Shown here piece by piece: positions 48,991-57,840 of a stretch of DNA of 64,000 nucleotides (position 1 is its first letter; the number at the start of each line of letters is the position of its first letter). The position numbers were made by a program, and so were the translations under genes. Location of the stretch: positions 62,001 through 126,000 of the forward strand of contig NZ_PZYX01000011.1 of the NCBI RefSeq assembly GCF_003047285.1. Reading direction: 5' to 3'. This stretch comes from Nocardioides allogilvus. Lineage in GTDB: Bacteria > Actinomycetota > Actinomycetes > Propionibacteriales > Nocardioidaceae. Below the pieces are notes generated by a model that searched no databases, had not been told where the DNA came from, and saw nothing but the letters and a program-made list of their open reading frames with translations.

Positions 48991-49063
48991 GTACTCGCTT
49001 CGCTCCGTGCGCGCGCGAGGCACGGTCGCGCTGTGCTGATCTGTTCACTCGCTGCGCTCGCTC
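48991..49063. repeat. Short TCGCT-rich dispersed-type repeats
   Basis: Two related elements, GTACTCGCTTCGCTCC (48991-49005) and CACTCGCTGCGCTCGCTCA (49046-49064), fill the gap between two genes. They look like the short CTCGCT(T/G)CGCTC elements that I associate with dispersed repeats in actinobacterial genomes. Their copy number cannot be judged here. Confidence 0.5.
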
Positions 49064-49640
49064 ACCTGGTCAGGGACGAGAGGGACTCGGCGAAGCCCAG
49101 CAACCTGCCCACGGCCTCGCCGCCGTCGGCCGCGGCCGAGACGCGCAGCGAGAAGTCGTCGCCGGCAATGACGCCGGTGTAGCCGTGGTCGGCGTCGCAC
49201 TCGGGGTCGGCGCAACCGGCCGGCTCGAGGTCGATGCGACCGACACCGCCCCAGCCGATCGTCATGACGGCCTCCGCGGGCGAGGACGGGCCCGAGGTCG
49301 GGTTGGCGATCATCCGCGTGACCACGACCGAGCGGACCGCGGACAGCGAGACCGCCTCGGTGGAGGTCGAGGTGTAGGGATCGGGCAGCAGGTCGTCACC
49401 GGGGTGCTCGTCGGTGTGCGCCAGGATCAGCCGCGTCGGTGTCAGCACGGCGACGGTCAGGTGACGGCGCACCTCGTCGCGGTCGAAGGTGGGCTCGTGG
49501 TGCAGGTAGAACGCCAGCATCTCCTCGCCGCCCACCGCGGAGAAGACTCCGTCGGAGACCACCTCGGGGTAGTAGCCGGTGTGGTCGATGGCTCGTCGAA
49601 GTTCTCCCGCTGGCCCGTTGTCGGACGTCTTGCTGCGCAT
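49062..49640 (-). CDS. DUF5998 family protein
   Basis: A 192-aa soluble actinobacterial protein without a known role. Marks are ELRRAIDHTGYYPEVVSDGV near the N-terminus, HHEPTFDRDEVRRHLTVAVLTPTRLI, and GCADPECDADHGYTG, which holds a pair of cysteines and could bind metal. The start is the ATG six bases after CAGACT, a weak -10. It is followed by the phosphodiesterase gene after a short repeat region and could be cotranscribed with it. Confidence 0.82.
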   Translation of the reverse strand: MRSKTSDNGPAGELRRAIDHTGYYPEVVSDGVFSAVGGEEMLAFYLHHEPTFDRDEVRRHLTVAVLTPTRLILAHTDEHPGDDLLPDPYTSTSTEAVSLSAVRSVVVTRMIANPTSGPSSPAEAVMTIGWGGVGRIDLEPAGCADPECDADHGYTGVIAGDDFSLRVSAAADGGEAVGRLLGFAESLSSLTR

Positions 49641-49669
49641 GGCCGCAGTCTGTCACGCAGGCTGCGGGT

Positions 49670-52375
49670 TCAGTCGGGCAGCGTGTCCCCCGGCGGCGTG
49701 GACAGCCGCCGGACGAACCAGTCGGAGCGGGGGTCGATGACCGGCTCGATCCTGATGGCACCGCCGAGCACCGCTGCCCCGTTGGCGCCCGCCAGGATCA
49801 GCGGCAGCTCGAGCGCCCGGACCTGGGGCAGGTCGTTCTGGATCTGCGCCACCCGGCGCACCAGTCGCTCGATCTCCGTCACGTCGACGATCTCGCTGCC
49901 GCGGTAGCCGAACAGGATCGGCGAGGCCTTGATCTCGCGGACCATGTCCTGCGCGTCGTGCTCGGCCAGCGGCGGGATCCGGAAGGACCGGTCGCCCAGC
50001 AGCTCGGTCAGCGGTCCGCCGATGCCGAAGGAGAGCACCGGCCCGAAGAGCGGGTCCTCCATCGAGGAGATCCCGACCGGCACACCCGGCGGTGCGTTCT
50101 TCTGGACGACGAAGCCGGCGGACTCGGGCTCGGTGATGAGGTCGTTGAGCGAGCTCCACGCGTCGGTCATGTCGGCGGCGGTATCGATGTTGCGCCAGAC
50201 GTGGGCCAGGTCGGGGCGGTGGCGCAGGTGGGGCGCGGTCGCCTTCAGCACCACGTCCCAGCCCAGCTGGGTCCCGGCGGCCAGGGCATCGTCGAGGGTG
50301 CCGACCGGCACCGTCTCCCACAGCTCGATGCCGTACGCCGCCAACAGCTCGCGCTGCTCCGCCAACGACAGGTCGTGGCCCTCGGGGTGGTGCATGAGCA
50401 GTTCGTTGACCACGCGCCGAGCCGCCTGCCGGTCGACGAGCTCCTCGTCGGAGGCCGGCGTGTCGGGCGTGCGCAGCCACACGGCGTACTCCACGACGCG
50501 CGCGAGGGCGCGCACCGCCGCTTCCACGGCCGGGTAGGACGGCACGGAGCCGCGACCGGCGCTCGAGCCGGCGACGTCGGGGACCCGCAGGAGCTCGGGC
50601 ACGCCCTCGGCACCGAGGAAGGTGGAGACGATCGGCTTGTCCGACTGCTCGCCGACGGCCGCGAGGACGTTGGCGACGTCCTCGCCGGAGACGTTGAGCG
50701 GCGGGATGTAGATCGCGGCCACGGCATCGACCTCGGGGTCGTCGATGGCGGCGTCGAGGGCGTCCTCGAAGTCCTCCGCACCCGCGTCGGCACCGAGGGC
50801 GACCTGCTTGTTGACGACCAGGCCAACACCGGTGGCGGCGTCGGCGGCGAGCAGCCCGAGGGCGTCGGAGTTGCCGACGACGGCGACCCGGCGACCACGC
50901 GGCAGCGGCTGGTGGGCCAGCAGCTGGGCGACGTCGAACATCTCCTCCAGCGTGTCCACCTGGATCACGCCCGCCTGCCGGAACATCGCGTCGACGGCCT
51001 GCCCGGGCGCGGCGATCTTGCGCACCGCGTGGCCCATCGGCACGCCCTGGGTGCTGCGGCCGGAGCGCACGGCGATGATCGGCTTGCGGCGGCTGACACG
51101 GCGGGCGATCCGGGAGAACTTGCGCGGGTTTCCGATGGACTCGAGGTAGAGCAGCACGACCTCGGTGGCGTCGTCCTCGAGCCAGTACTGCAGCAGGTCG
51201 TTGCCGGAGACGTCGGCGCGGTTGCCGGCGCTGACGAAGGTCGACAGGCCCAGGCCCCGGTTGTTGACCTTCTCCAGGATCGCCGAGCCGAGGGCGCCCG
51301 ACTGGCAGAAGAAGCCGGCGCGACCGCGCGGCGGCATCAGCGAGGACAGCGAGGCGTTGAGGCTGACCTCGGGGTCGGTGTTGATGACGCCGAGGGCGTT
51401 GGGGCCGATCAGCCGCAGGCCGTAGGAGCGCGAGAGCCCGACGAGGCGGCGCTGCCGGACCCGGCCCTCCTCGCCCGTCTCTGCGAAGCCGGAGGAGATG
51501 ACGACGAGTCCGTGCACGCCCTTGGCCGCGCAATCGAGGACGACGTCCTGCACGGCGTCGGCGGGCACGGCCACGATGGCGACGTCGACGTCGCCGGGGA
51601 TGTCGCCGACGGTCTTGTAGGCGGGCATGCCGGACACCGCGTCGGCGCTGGGGTTGACGACGTAGACCCGGCCGGTGAAGTCGCCGGTGACGAGGTTGCG
51701 CACTAAGGCTTGGCCGATGGTGTCCTGGCGACGGCTGGCTCCGATGACCGCGACCGAGCGCGGCCGGAAGAAGCGTTCGATGCTGGCGGACTCGGCACGG
51801 TGCTCGCGCTGGGCCATCACGCCGATGGCGGTGTCGGTCGGGTCGATGCTGAACTCGAGCTCCATCACGCCCTCGTCGTAGGCGCTGGCGACCCGGTAGC
51901 CGGCGTCCTTGAAGGTGTGGATCATCGCCTGGTTGTCGGGCAGGACCTCCGCGATGAAGCGCTCGATCCCCCGCTCGCGGCCGGCCTGGGCGAGGTGCTC
52001 GAGCAGCAGCTGCCCGATGCCGCGGCCCTGGTGGCCGTCCTCGACGAGGAAGGCGACCTCGGCCTTGCCGGGCTCGACCATGTCGTAGCGGCCGACGGCG
52101 ATCATCTTCTCGGCCGAGATGAGCACCAGGGCGACGCGGTTGACGTGGTCGACGCGGGTGAAGCGCTTCAGGTCCCGCTCGGAGAGGTTGGGCATCGGCG
52201 AGAAGAACCGGTAGTACTTCGACTCGTCGGAGACCCGGCTGTAGAACTCCACCATCAGCTCGGCGTCCTCGGGCCGGATCGGCCGGATGTGCGCCGACTT
52301 CCCGTCGCGCAGGAGGACGTCGGCCTCCCAGTGCCGCGGCGGCGGGGTGCTCGTCTCGGCTTCGCTGGTGGTCAC
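49670..52375 (-). CDS. GNAT acetyltransferase fused to NDP-forming acyl-CoA synthetase (PatA-like)
   Basis: A 901-aa fusion. An N-terminal GNAT domain (about 25-175) carries the acetyl-CoA loop EDGHQGRGIGQLLL. Then come a CoA-binding domain (about 195-320: RPRSVAVIGASRR, GLRLIGPNALGVINT), a ligase-CoA region with GFFCQSGALGSAIL, and an ATP-grasp domain to the end (VVLKATAPHLRHRPD). This layout matches the protein-lysine acetyltransferases of Streptomyces (PatA) and the Pat/YfiQ group, which control acetyl-CoA synthetase. I start it at the GTG at 52375, seven bases after TAGATT. The longer open frame to 52732 has low-complexity Arg-rich sequence and overlaps another candidate gene. Confidence 0.92.
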   Translation of the reverse strand: MTTSEAETSTPPPRHWEADVLLRDGKSAHIRPIRPEDAELMVEFYSRVSDESKYYRFFSPMPNLSERDLKRFTRVDHVNRVALVLISAEKMIAVGRYDMVEPGKAEVAFLVEDGHQGRGIGQLLLEHLAQAGRERGIERFIAEVLPDNQAMIHTFKDAGYRVASAYDEGVMELEFSIDPTDTAIGVMAQREHRAESASIERFFRPRSVAVIGASRRQDTIGQALVRNLVTGDFTGRVYVVNPSADAVSGMPAYKTVGDIPGDVDVAIVAVPADAVQDVVLDCAAKGVHGLVVISSGFAETGEEGRVRQRRLVGLSRSYGLRLIGPNALGVINTDPEVSLNASLSSLMPPRGRAGFFCQSGALGSAILEKVNNRGLGLSTFVSAGNRADVSGNDLLQYWLEDDATEVVLLYLESIGNPRKFSRIARRVSRRKPIIAVRSGRSTQGVPMGHAVRKIAAPGQAVDAMFRQAGVIQVDTLEEMFDVAQLLAHQPLPRGRRVAVVGNSDALGLLAADAATGVGLVVNKQVALGADAGAEDFEDALDAAIDDPEVDAVAAIYIPPLNVSGEDVANVLAAVGEQSDKPIVSTFLGAEGVPELLRVPDVAGSSAGRGSVPSYPAVEAAVRALARVVEYAVWLRTPDTPASDEELVDRQAARRVVNELLMHHPEGHDLSLAEQRELLAAYGIELWETVPVGTLDDALAAGTQLGWDVVLKATAPHLRHRPDLAHVWRNIDTAADMTDAWSSLNDLITEPESAGFVVQKNAPPGVPVGISSMEDPLFGPVLSFGIGGPLTELLGDRSFRIPPLAEHDAQDMVREIKASPILFGYRGSEIVDVTEIERLVRRVAQIQNDLPQVRALELPLILAGANGAAVLGGAIRIEPVIDPRSDWFVRRLSTPPGDTLPD

Positions 52376-52398
52376 GTCGGGAAATCTACAGGGCCGCA

Positions 52399-52722
52399 GT
52401 GGACTTCGAGCGCGCTCGTCGTTGGCGGTACGGAGAACTGTCGGAGCTTCGGCCTCTGTGGGCCAGCGTGCGCCTGACCGACGATGCCGTCGCAGGCGCG
52501 CAAGCCCTGTTCGACGCTGATCCGCAGATCGTGCGCTGGGCCCTGAGCAAAGTCTTTCGTTCCGGAAGTCGATCCGCTCAAGTCGTCGTCTTCGTCGACG
52601 TCGCAGGCAACCGCTGGGACCTGCTCGAACAACATTCGTCTGGAGGAGCGATCGGCTCGCGGAGCGTGTCAGTGCGGGATCCGCCACCGGGTCGCTCCGC
52701 GAGAGAGGGCCGGCAAACATGA
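52399..52722 (+). CDS. Possible small protein of unknown function
   Basis: An open frame of 107 codons with a plausible start and composition (DFERARRWRYGELSELRPLW, VRLTDDAVAGAQALFDADP, VVVFVDVAGNRWDLLEQ). Amino-acid use looks protein-like up to about residue 80, then turns Arg/Ser-rich. Codon third positions are less GC-biased than in neighbours, which suggests transfer or a non-coding frame. No domain is recognised. The GTG is preceded by no clear ribosome site. Confidence 0.4.
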   Translation: MDFERARRWRYGELSELRPLWASVRLTDDAVAGAQALFDADPQIVRWALSKVFRSGSRSAQVVVFVDVAGNRWDLLEQHSSGGAIGSRSVSVRDPPPGRSAREGRQT

Positions 52723-53045
52723 ACATCTCCACCGGATGGCCACCCGCGCCTGCTCAAGTTGCGACGCGCATCCGGACATGCCTAAGCGGTCATCAGGTCC
52801 GCATGGCGGCGACGAGAACCAGTTGGCGGTCACGCGGGGCGGCCCGCGACCCGCACGGCCCGGGGAGGTTGGAGCACCCGAGCGGCGCACTGGTCGGCCC
52901 TTTGGGTGGACCTCCGCCCGAACATCCCCGGTCCGACGGAACGAGCAGCCGACGGTGCTGCGGCTCGGGGGATGCGGCCTGGTACTCGGCTCGGCGTACG
53001 CCGTGTCGCGGGCGAACCGGGCGAGCGCCGGGTTAGCGTCGCGAA
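52723..53045. other. Stretch without a convincing gene
   Basis: The 323 bp before the SDR gene hold only shadow frames in all directions. TAGCGT (53034-53039), six bases before the SDR ATG, is the one element that I can name. Confidence 0.5.
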
Positions 53046-53822
53046 ATGTCCATCGACCTCACGGGCAAGTCCGCCCTCGTCACAGGTGCCGGATCCGGCA
53101 TCGGCCGCGCCACCGCCATCGTCTTCGCCCGGTACGGCGCACGCGTCGCGGTTGCCGGGCGCCGTCCGGACGCGCTCGAGCAGACGGTCGCGCTCGTCGC
53201 CGCCGTCGGCGGCGAGGCGCTCGCCGTACCCACCGACGTGAGCGTGCCCGACGAGGTGGAGGCCATGGTCGCCGCGACCGTCCAGGCGTTCGGCACGCTG
53301 GACATCGCCTGCAACAACGCCGCGATCATCGGCACCGAGGGTCCGATCACGTCGCTGTCCGCGGACGACTTCGACCACACGATGGGCACCAACCTCCGCG
53401 GCGCGTTCCTGTGCCTCAAGCACGAGCTCGCCGCGATGACGGGCCCGGGCGCGATCGTGAATGTCAGCTCCGTGAACGCGACGCTCCCCGAGCGCGGGGT
53501 CTCCCTCTACTGCACCAGCAAGGCCGGCCTGGACATGCTCACCCAGGTGGCCGCGCTCGAGGCGGCCGCCGTCGCGGTCCGGGTGAACTCCCTCCGACCG
53601 GGATTCGTCATGACACCGATGCACGACGGCGTGCTCGAGTCGATCGGCGGCGCGACCCCGGACAACGTCGAGATGGTCGAAGGCATGGTGCCACTGCGCC
53701 GTCGAGCCGACGCCGAGGAGATCGCCGAGGCGATCGCGTGGCTGTGCTCGGACGACGCGCGCTACGTCACCGGGTCGGTGCTCACCGTCGACGGCGGGAT
53801 CTCCATCTCGCCCGCCGGATGA
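53046..53822 (+). CDS. SDR family oxidoreductase
   Basis: A 258-aa classical short-chain dehydrogenase. TGAGSGIG binds NAD(P) at residues 14-21, with Arg-Arg after strand 2 (GRRPD), which favours NADP. NNAAI is the variant of NNAG. The triad is Ser in NVSSVN and Tyr-Lys in YCTSKAG. The C-terminus has YVTGSVLTVDGG. It is monocistronic with a leaderless promoter. Members act on many substrates (3-ketoacyl, steroid or sugar alcohols), and nothing nearby points to one. Confidence 0.88.
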   Translation: MSIDLTGKSALVTGAGSGIGRATAIVFARYGARVAVAGRRPDALEQTVALVAAVGGEALAVPTDVSVPDEVEAMVAATVQAFGTLDIACNNAAIIGTEGPITSLSADDFDHTMGTNLRGAFLCLKHELAAMTGPGAIVNVSSVNATLPERGVSLYCTSKAGLDMLTQVAALEAAAVAVRVNSLRPGFVMTPMHDGVLESIGGATPDNVEMVEGMVPLRRRADAEEIAEAIAWLCSDDARYVTGSVLTVDGGISISPAG

Positions 53823-54110
53823 GTCGGGCTCAGAACTCCTGCGGCTCCGGGTGTCCGTGTTCATTTGGCGGTCGTTGTCTCTGTACGACGGGTCGACCCG
53901 GTCATCGAGCGATGGGAACACGTGCGCTTGACCGCTCGCGATCCTCACCCAGCCGCGGGTCGGCTCCCAGCCTGTGCGTCTTATCGCCGAAGATGTGCGC
54001 GTCCTAGGTTGAGGCGTGCCCGAGGACGACTCGCGGTGCCACCTCGTTGGCGAACCACACTGGCACGCTCCAGTGCGGGATCGGTTGCGGGACGCCAGAG
54101 CGAGATGCTG
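53823..54110. other. Stretch between SDR and recombinase
   Basis: The 288 bp hold no convincing gene. Near 54010 the plus strand reads CTAGGTTGAGGCGTGCCC, which looks like a leaderless start, but the frame behind it runs into the recombinase gene on the other strand and ends after about 54 codons. It may be the head of a gene cut by the incoming recombinase. Confidence 0.4.
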
Positions 54111-54725
54111 TCAGCGTCTTGTCGAGGCGTCGACGAGTTCTGCCTTCGCCGCCAAGCGTTGGCGCTGGATGGCGCGGTAGACGGTGGAGCGGCCGACACC
54201 GAACAGCTCGGCGACCTCAAGGGTGCTGTATTCGCCGCTGTGGACCAAGGACACCAGGTGCGCCTCTTGCTTCCGGCTGAGTTTGGGCTGCTTGCCCTTG
54301 AGCCGACCTTTGGCCCTGGCGACCTTCATTCCCTCGACGGTGCGGAGCCGGATCAGGTCGGACTCGAACTCTGCAACCATGGCCAGGACGTTGAAGAGCA
54401 GCCGTCCGACAGCATCGGTAGGGTCGTAGACCGACCCGCCCAGGCTCAAGCTGATCTGACGAGAGGTGAGTTCGTCCGCGATCGCTCGGGCGTCTGGAAG
54501 CGACCGAGCAAGGCGGTCTAGCTTGGTGACCACCAGGGTGTCGCCGGCTCGGCAGGCGGCGAGCGCTTCGCGCAGGCCCGGGCGTTCCCGGTTGGTGCCC
54601 GTCAAGCCGTGGTCGACATAGATGCGCTCGTCCTCGACACCGAGGCCGAGCAGGGCGTCGCGTTGCGCTGTGAGGTCTTGTGCATCGGTGGAGCATCGGG
54701 CGTACCCGACAAGTAGTGCGCTCAT
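54111..54725 (-). CDS. Serine recombinase (resolvase/invertase family)
   Basis: A 204-aa small serine recombinase. The catalytic serine is in GYARCSTDAQDL (residue 12); the usual Arg residues follow in RPGLREALAACRAGDTLVVTKLDRLARSLPD, and the long E helix is near 115-135. The C-terminal 45 residues form the DNA-binding helix-turn-helix (YSTLEVAELFGVGRSTVYRAIQR). GGAGG lies six bases before the ATG at 54725. It appears intact. It marks the left side of the broken region. No transposase lies next to it, and I cannot identify a res site. Confidence 0.9.
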   Translation of the reverse strand: MSALLVGYARCSTDAQDLTAQRDALLGLGVEDERIYVDHGLTGTNRERPGLREALAACRAGDTLVVTKLDRLARSLPDARAIADELTSRQISLSLGGSVYDPTDAVGRLLFNVLAMVAEFESDLIRLRTVEGMKVARAKGRLKGKQPKLSRKQEAHLVSLVHSGEYSTLEVAELFGVGRSTVYRAIQRQRLAAKAELVDASTRR

Positions 54726-54874
54726 GGCGCACCTCCAATAGGGAGTTGGCCCTGCCAACGCCACAGGATGTGGTCGGCTCGGGCGTCGGGGCGAACCCGA
54801 CACCACCAGCAACTGCTCTTCCTTGCCCGGTCCGCAAGTACCCTCACCCGCCGCCGCTTCCCCCGATCCATTTT

Positions 54875-54886
54875 TCGTAATACGAT
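54875..54886. promoter_or_regulatory. Palindrome TCGTAATACGA over the RHH promoter
   Basis: TCGTA and TACGA arms flank one A. The right arm forms the -10 box TACGAT (54881-54886), seven bases before the ATG at 54894. A dimeric ribbon-helix-helix protein could bind here and repress its own gene. Confidence 0.5.
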
Positions 54887-55129
54887 TTGGACCATGGTCA
54901 GGGAGGAGCAGATCCCCAGCAATGGGCGGACGAAGCCGAAACTGGCTACGACGTCAAGGAGATGAAGCGGCGCGGACGCGGTCGGCCCGGACGTGGCGCC
55001 GAGCCAATGCAGGTCGTTGCAGTACGCCTCACGGCGGAGGAGCTCGCTGCGGTCGACGCCATCGCCGAGCGAGACCACATCTCGAGATCCGAAGCGATCC
55101 GCAGGGCGCTGGCCGGCTCGGCGGCGTGA
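54887..55129 (+). CDS. Ribbon-helix-helix protein, probably frameshifted near its start
   Basis: The frame encodes a CopG-type antitoxin/regulator: WADEAETGYDVKEMKRRGRGRPGRG, then VVAVRLTAEELAAVDAIAERDHISRSEAIRRAL. The promoter (TACGAT) points to the ATG at 54894, but that ATG opens another frame (MVREEQIPS...), which ends at 54965. One extra base near 54920 would join MVREEQIPS to WADEAETG and give a normal family N-terminus. Either the gene has a one-base deletion or the sequence has an error. Restart at the ATG at 54962 (ATGA overlap) could still give a shortened protein. No toxin gene is adjacent. Confidence 0.65.
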   Translation: MDHGQGGADPQQWADEAETGYDVKEMKRRGRGRPGRGAEPMQVVAVRLTAEELAAVDAIAERDHISRSEAIRRALAGSAA

Positions 55130-55907
55130 AGATCCACGACAGCGCACTCAAACCGGCTCGAGGACATCGAGCACCTCGAGCCGACTCACCTTCCCGAAGA
55201 GGGTTCGGGACCGGTCCTTGAGATGGCGCAGGGCGTCAATGGACTACTGCTGCGGCTTGCCAACGCGCAGCGCGCCGGCGACGCCCGGGCGCTCGCGGCG
55301 CAGGAGGCCGAGCGGCACCGCATCGCCCAGGAACTGCACGACGAAGTGGGCCAGAGCCTCACCGTCGTGCTGCTGGGGCTCAAACAGGTCGAGGGCCGCG
55401 CCCCAGCCGACCTGGTCCCCGAGCTCGCCGCCGTGCGGGAGAGCGCACGCGCCGGCCTCGACGACGTGCGTCGGGTAGCGCGGCGGCTGCGACCGGGGGT
55501 GCTGGACGACCTCGGGCTCACGAGCGCCCTCGCCGCGCTCACGACCGACTTCGCGGCACACAGCGCCGCGTCCGTGCGCCGCTCGTTCACGCCCGGGCTG
55601 CCCGCGCTGAGCCCGGAGGCCGAGGTCGTGATCTACCGTGTCGCCGAGGAGGCGCTCACCAACGCCGCCCGGCACGCCGACGCGCGCGAGGTCGAGCTCT
55701 CGCTGCAGCGCTTGGGCGGCAGCGTCGTGCTGGAGGTCCGTGACGACGGCCGCGGCTTCGAGGGACTCGCGGAGGGCTCCGGGTTGATGGGGATGCGCGA
55801 GCGGGCGGCTCTGGTGCGCGCCGAGTTTGTCTGTGATCAGCCAGCCGCGGCACGGGACTACCGTCAGACTGCGGATCCCGGCCGACGGCGTGGCGGGTGC
55901 CGCGTGA
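55130..55907 (+). pseudogene. Truncated and frameshifted sensor histidine kinase
   Basis: This is the 3' part of a NarL-type kinase. HAMP-linker-like sequence starts right after the previous stop (RLEDIEHLEP...EMAQGVNGLLLRL), so membrane and sensor parts are missing. The H-box is ERHRIAQELHDEVGQ and the G-box DDGRGFEGLAEGSGLMGMRERA. At 55826-55828 (TTT) removal of one T restores the normal end AELSVISQPRHGTTVRLRIP and a stop at 55907, which overlaps the regulator start (GTGA). As it stands, the frame runs on into the regulator and appears as a false fusion of 287 aa. Confidence 0.75.
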
Positions 55908-56549
55908 TCCGGATACTCCTGGCCGATGACCACACTCTGGTGCGTCGGGGCGTGCGCCTGATCCTCGAGCAGGAGCCTGATTCAAAGGTCGTGGCGGAGG
56001 CGGCAGACGGTGCCGAGGCCGTAGAACGGGTTCGGGACACCGAGGTCGACCTCGTGGTGCTCGACATCGCGATGCCGCGGGGATGACCGGCCTGCAGGCC
56101 GCCGCAGAGATTGTCCGCCGGCGCACCCCACCACGCATCCTCATGCTGTCGATGCACGACAACGAGCAGTACTTCTTCGGCGCTCTAAAGGCAGGCGCCA
56201 GCGGGTACGTCTTGAAGTCGGTCGCCGACGAGGACCTCGTCGGTGCTTGCCGGGCAGCTATGCGGGGCGAGACGTTCCTCTATCCCGGCGCGGAAAGCAC
56301 GCTGGTGCGCGACTACCTCGACCGGCTCCGGCGGGGGGAGCGGGTGCCGAGGTCGGTGCTGACAGCGCGCGAGACCAGGTCATCAAACTCATCGCCGAGG
56401 GGCGCTCATCGCGAGAGATCGCGCGCGACCTACACATCGCCCTCAAGACCGTGGAGGGCCATCGAGCCAACATCCTGGGCAAGCTCGGCATGCGTGACCG
56501 CGTCGAGCTCACCCGGTATGCGATGCGTGCGGGCCTCATCGAACCCTGA
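55904..56549 (+). pseudogene. Frameshifted LuxR/NarL response regulator
   Basis: The receiver starts at the GTG at 55904 (IRILLADDHTLVRRGVRLIL) and carries the phospho-acceptor in LVVLDIAMP. The frame then breaks at GGGG (56079-56082) and resumes as MTGLQAAAEIVRRR...GYVLKSVADEDL. It breaks again near 56375 (within GAGACCAGGTC) and resumes as VIKLIAEGRSSREIARDLHIALKTVEGHRANILGKLGM, the LuxR helix-turn-helix. Two single-base changes would restore a full regulator of about 215 aa. It is the partner of the broken kinase upstream. Confidence 0.75.
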
Positions 56550-56723
56550 CGTCGGGGGCGGGGCATCTGCCATCGGGAAAGACCTCCGACGGCACGCGAC
56601 CGGTGGACGCTCATTGCATGTGCGCATCGCGGCTATGAGCGGTCACGGTATGCCGTACTGACAGCCTGCCGGACGCACTGCGCCGACGTGCAGGTTCTTT
56701 CGGTCGCCGAGCAGGGTCATACA

Positions 56724-57616
56724 TCAAGAAGGGGCACCTTCGGCATCAACTTCCGGTGCCTCGGAAGAGTCGCTAGTCCAACGACGGACGGTGAGGGCGA
56801 GCCGGTGGCCGGTGATGATCACGGCCAGCCAGGCGGCGCCGAGGGTCCAGCCGACCAGGACGTCAGTGAGCCAGTGGTGGCCCAGGTAGACCCGACTCAG
56901 CCCCATCGCCATCGCCAGCACCGTCGCCACGGCGGGCGCGACCACCGCGAGCCGGTGACTGCCGGTGCGTACCGCCACCAGGTAGCCGATCAGGATCCAC
57001 AGCACCCAGCTGTTCAGCGTGTGCCCGCTCGGGAACGACGGGGTCGACTCGTAGGGCGGAACCGCGAGCTCCTGCGGCGGGCGAACCCGCCCCACGAGGT
57101 GCTTACCCACCACGGTCATCAGCAACGAGCCCCCGGCCGCGATCGCCAGCAGGATTGCCGGGGTGGGACGTTGCCACCACCACCACAGCACCCGGCCGCT
57201 AACAGCACGATCGGCACCATCAGGCGCGTGCCGCCCAAGTCGGTGTACGCCGTGATGGCATCGTCGAGCCACGGCGTACGCCAGTTCACCACCCAGTCGA
57301 GCACCGGCCGGTCCAGCGCCGTGACGCCCTCGCCGTCCTCGACGCCATCGTAGATCTCGGCACTCGCAGCGGTCCCGAGCACCGTCAGCGCCCCGCCGAC
57401 GACCGCGGTGACCAGCAGCACCAGCCACGGCAGCTCGCGGTCCACGAGCCGCGACTGCAGCCCGGCTGGGAGCAGCCGGCGCACCAGCGCAACTAGCCAC
57501 TTGGTGAACCGCACCAGCGCAGCGCCTGCCGCGGTCTGCCAGCGGGTCAGGTCACGCTCGCCGATCCGGTCCTCGTGCCACTCCGTGAGCCGGCTCAGCG
57601 GTCGCGGGGGTTGCAT
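56724..57616 (-). pseudogene. PAP2-family phosphatase with one frameshift
   Basis: A membrane phosphatase of the PAP2 superfamily in two frames. The first part (from the ATG at 57616) gives the N-terminus with one helix and TALDRPVLDWVVNWRTPWLDDAITAYTDLGG. At about 57190 the frame breaks; adding one G in GCCGGGTGCTG restores AGVLWWWWQRPTPAILLAIA. The second part carries the catalytic motifs KHLVGRVRPP, PSFPSGHT and SRVYLGHHWLTDV, all intact. So the enzyme would be active if the shift is a sequence error. It would act on lipid phosphates or undecaprenyl pyrophosphate outside the membrane. Confidence 0.75.
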
Positions 57617-57840
57617 GCGTCATCGTAACCGTCAGCTGTTTCGCTCAGGTGCCCGACAATCATCGCTCGCGGCTGCACAACCAAGTGCTCCGCGTGCCTG
57701 TACAGCAAGACCCCATGCTCGCCGGTACGCGAATCCGTGAGCGAAAGTGGCTCTGCCCAGATGAGCGTGGTCGAGGTATTCGTCACGGGGCGTGTCAGGG
57801 GGCCACCCTTGCGTCGGGTCGCCTCCGTAAACTGATCGGA

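Noticed and set aside
54111..54725. Part of a complete Tn3-type transposon
   Set aside because: No transposase gene or terminal inverted repeats could be seen around the recombinase.
55223..56086. A hybrid kinase-receiver fusion protein
   Set aside because: The fusion depends on an extra T at 55826-55828; without it the kinase ends normally and overlaps the regulator start.
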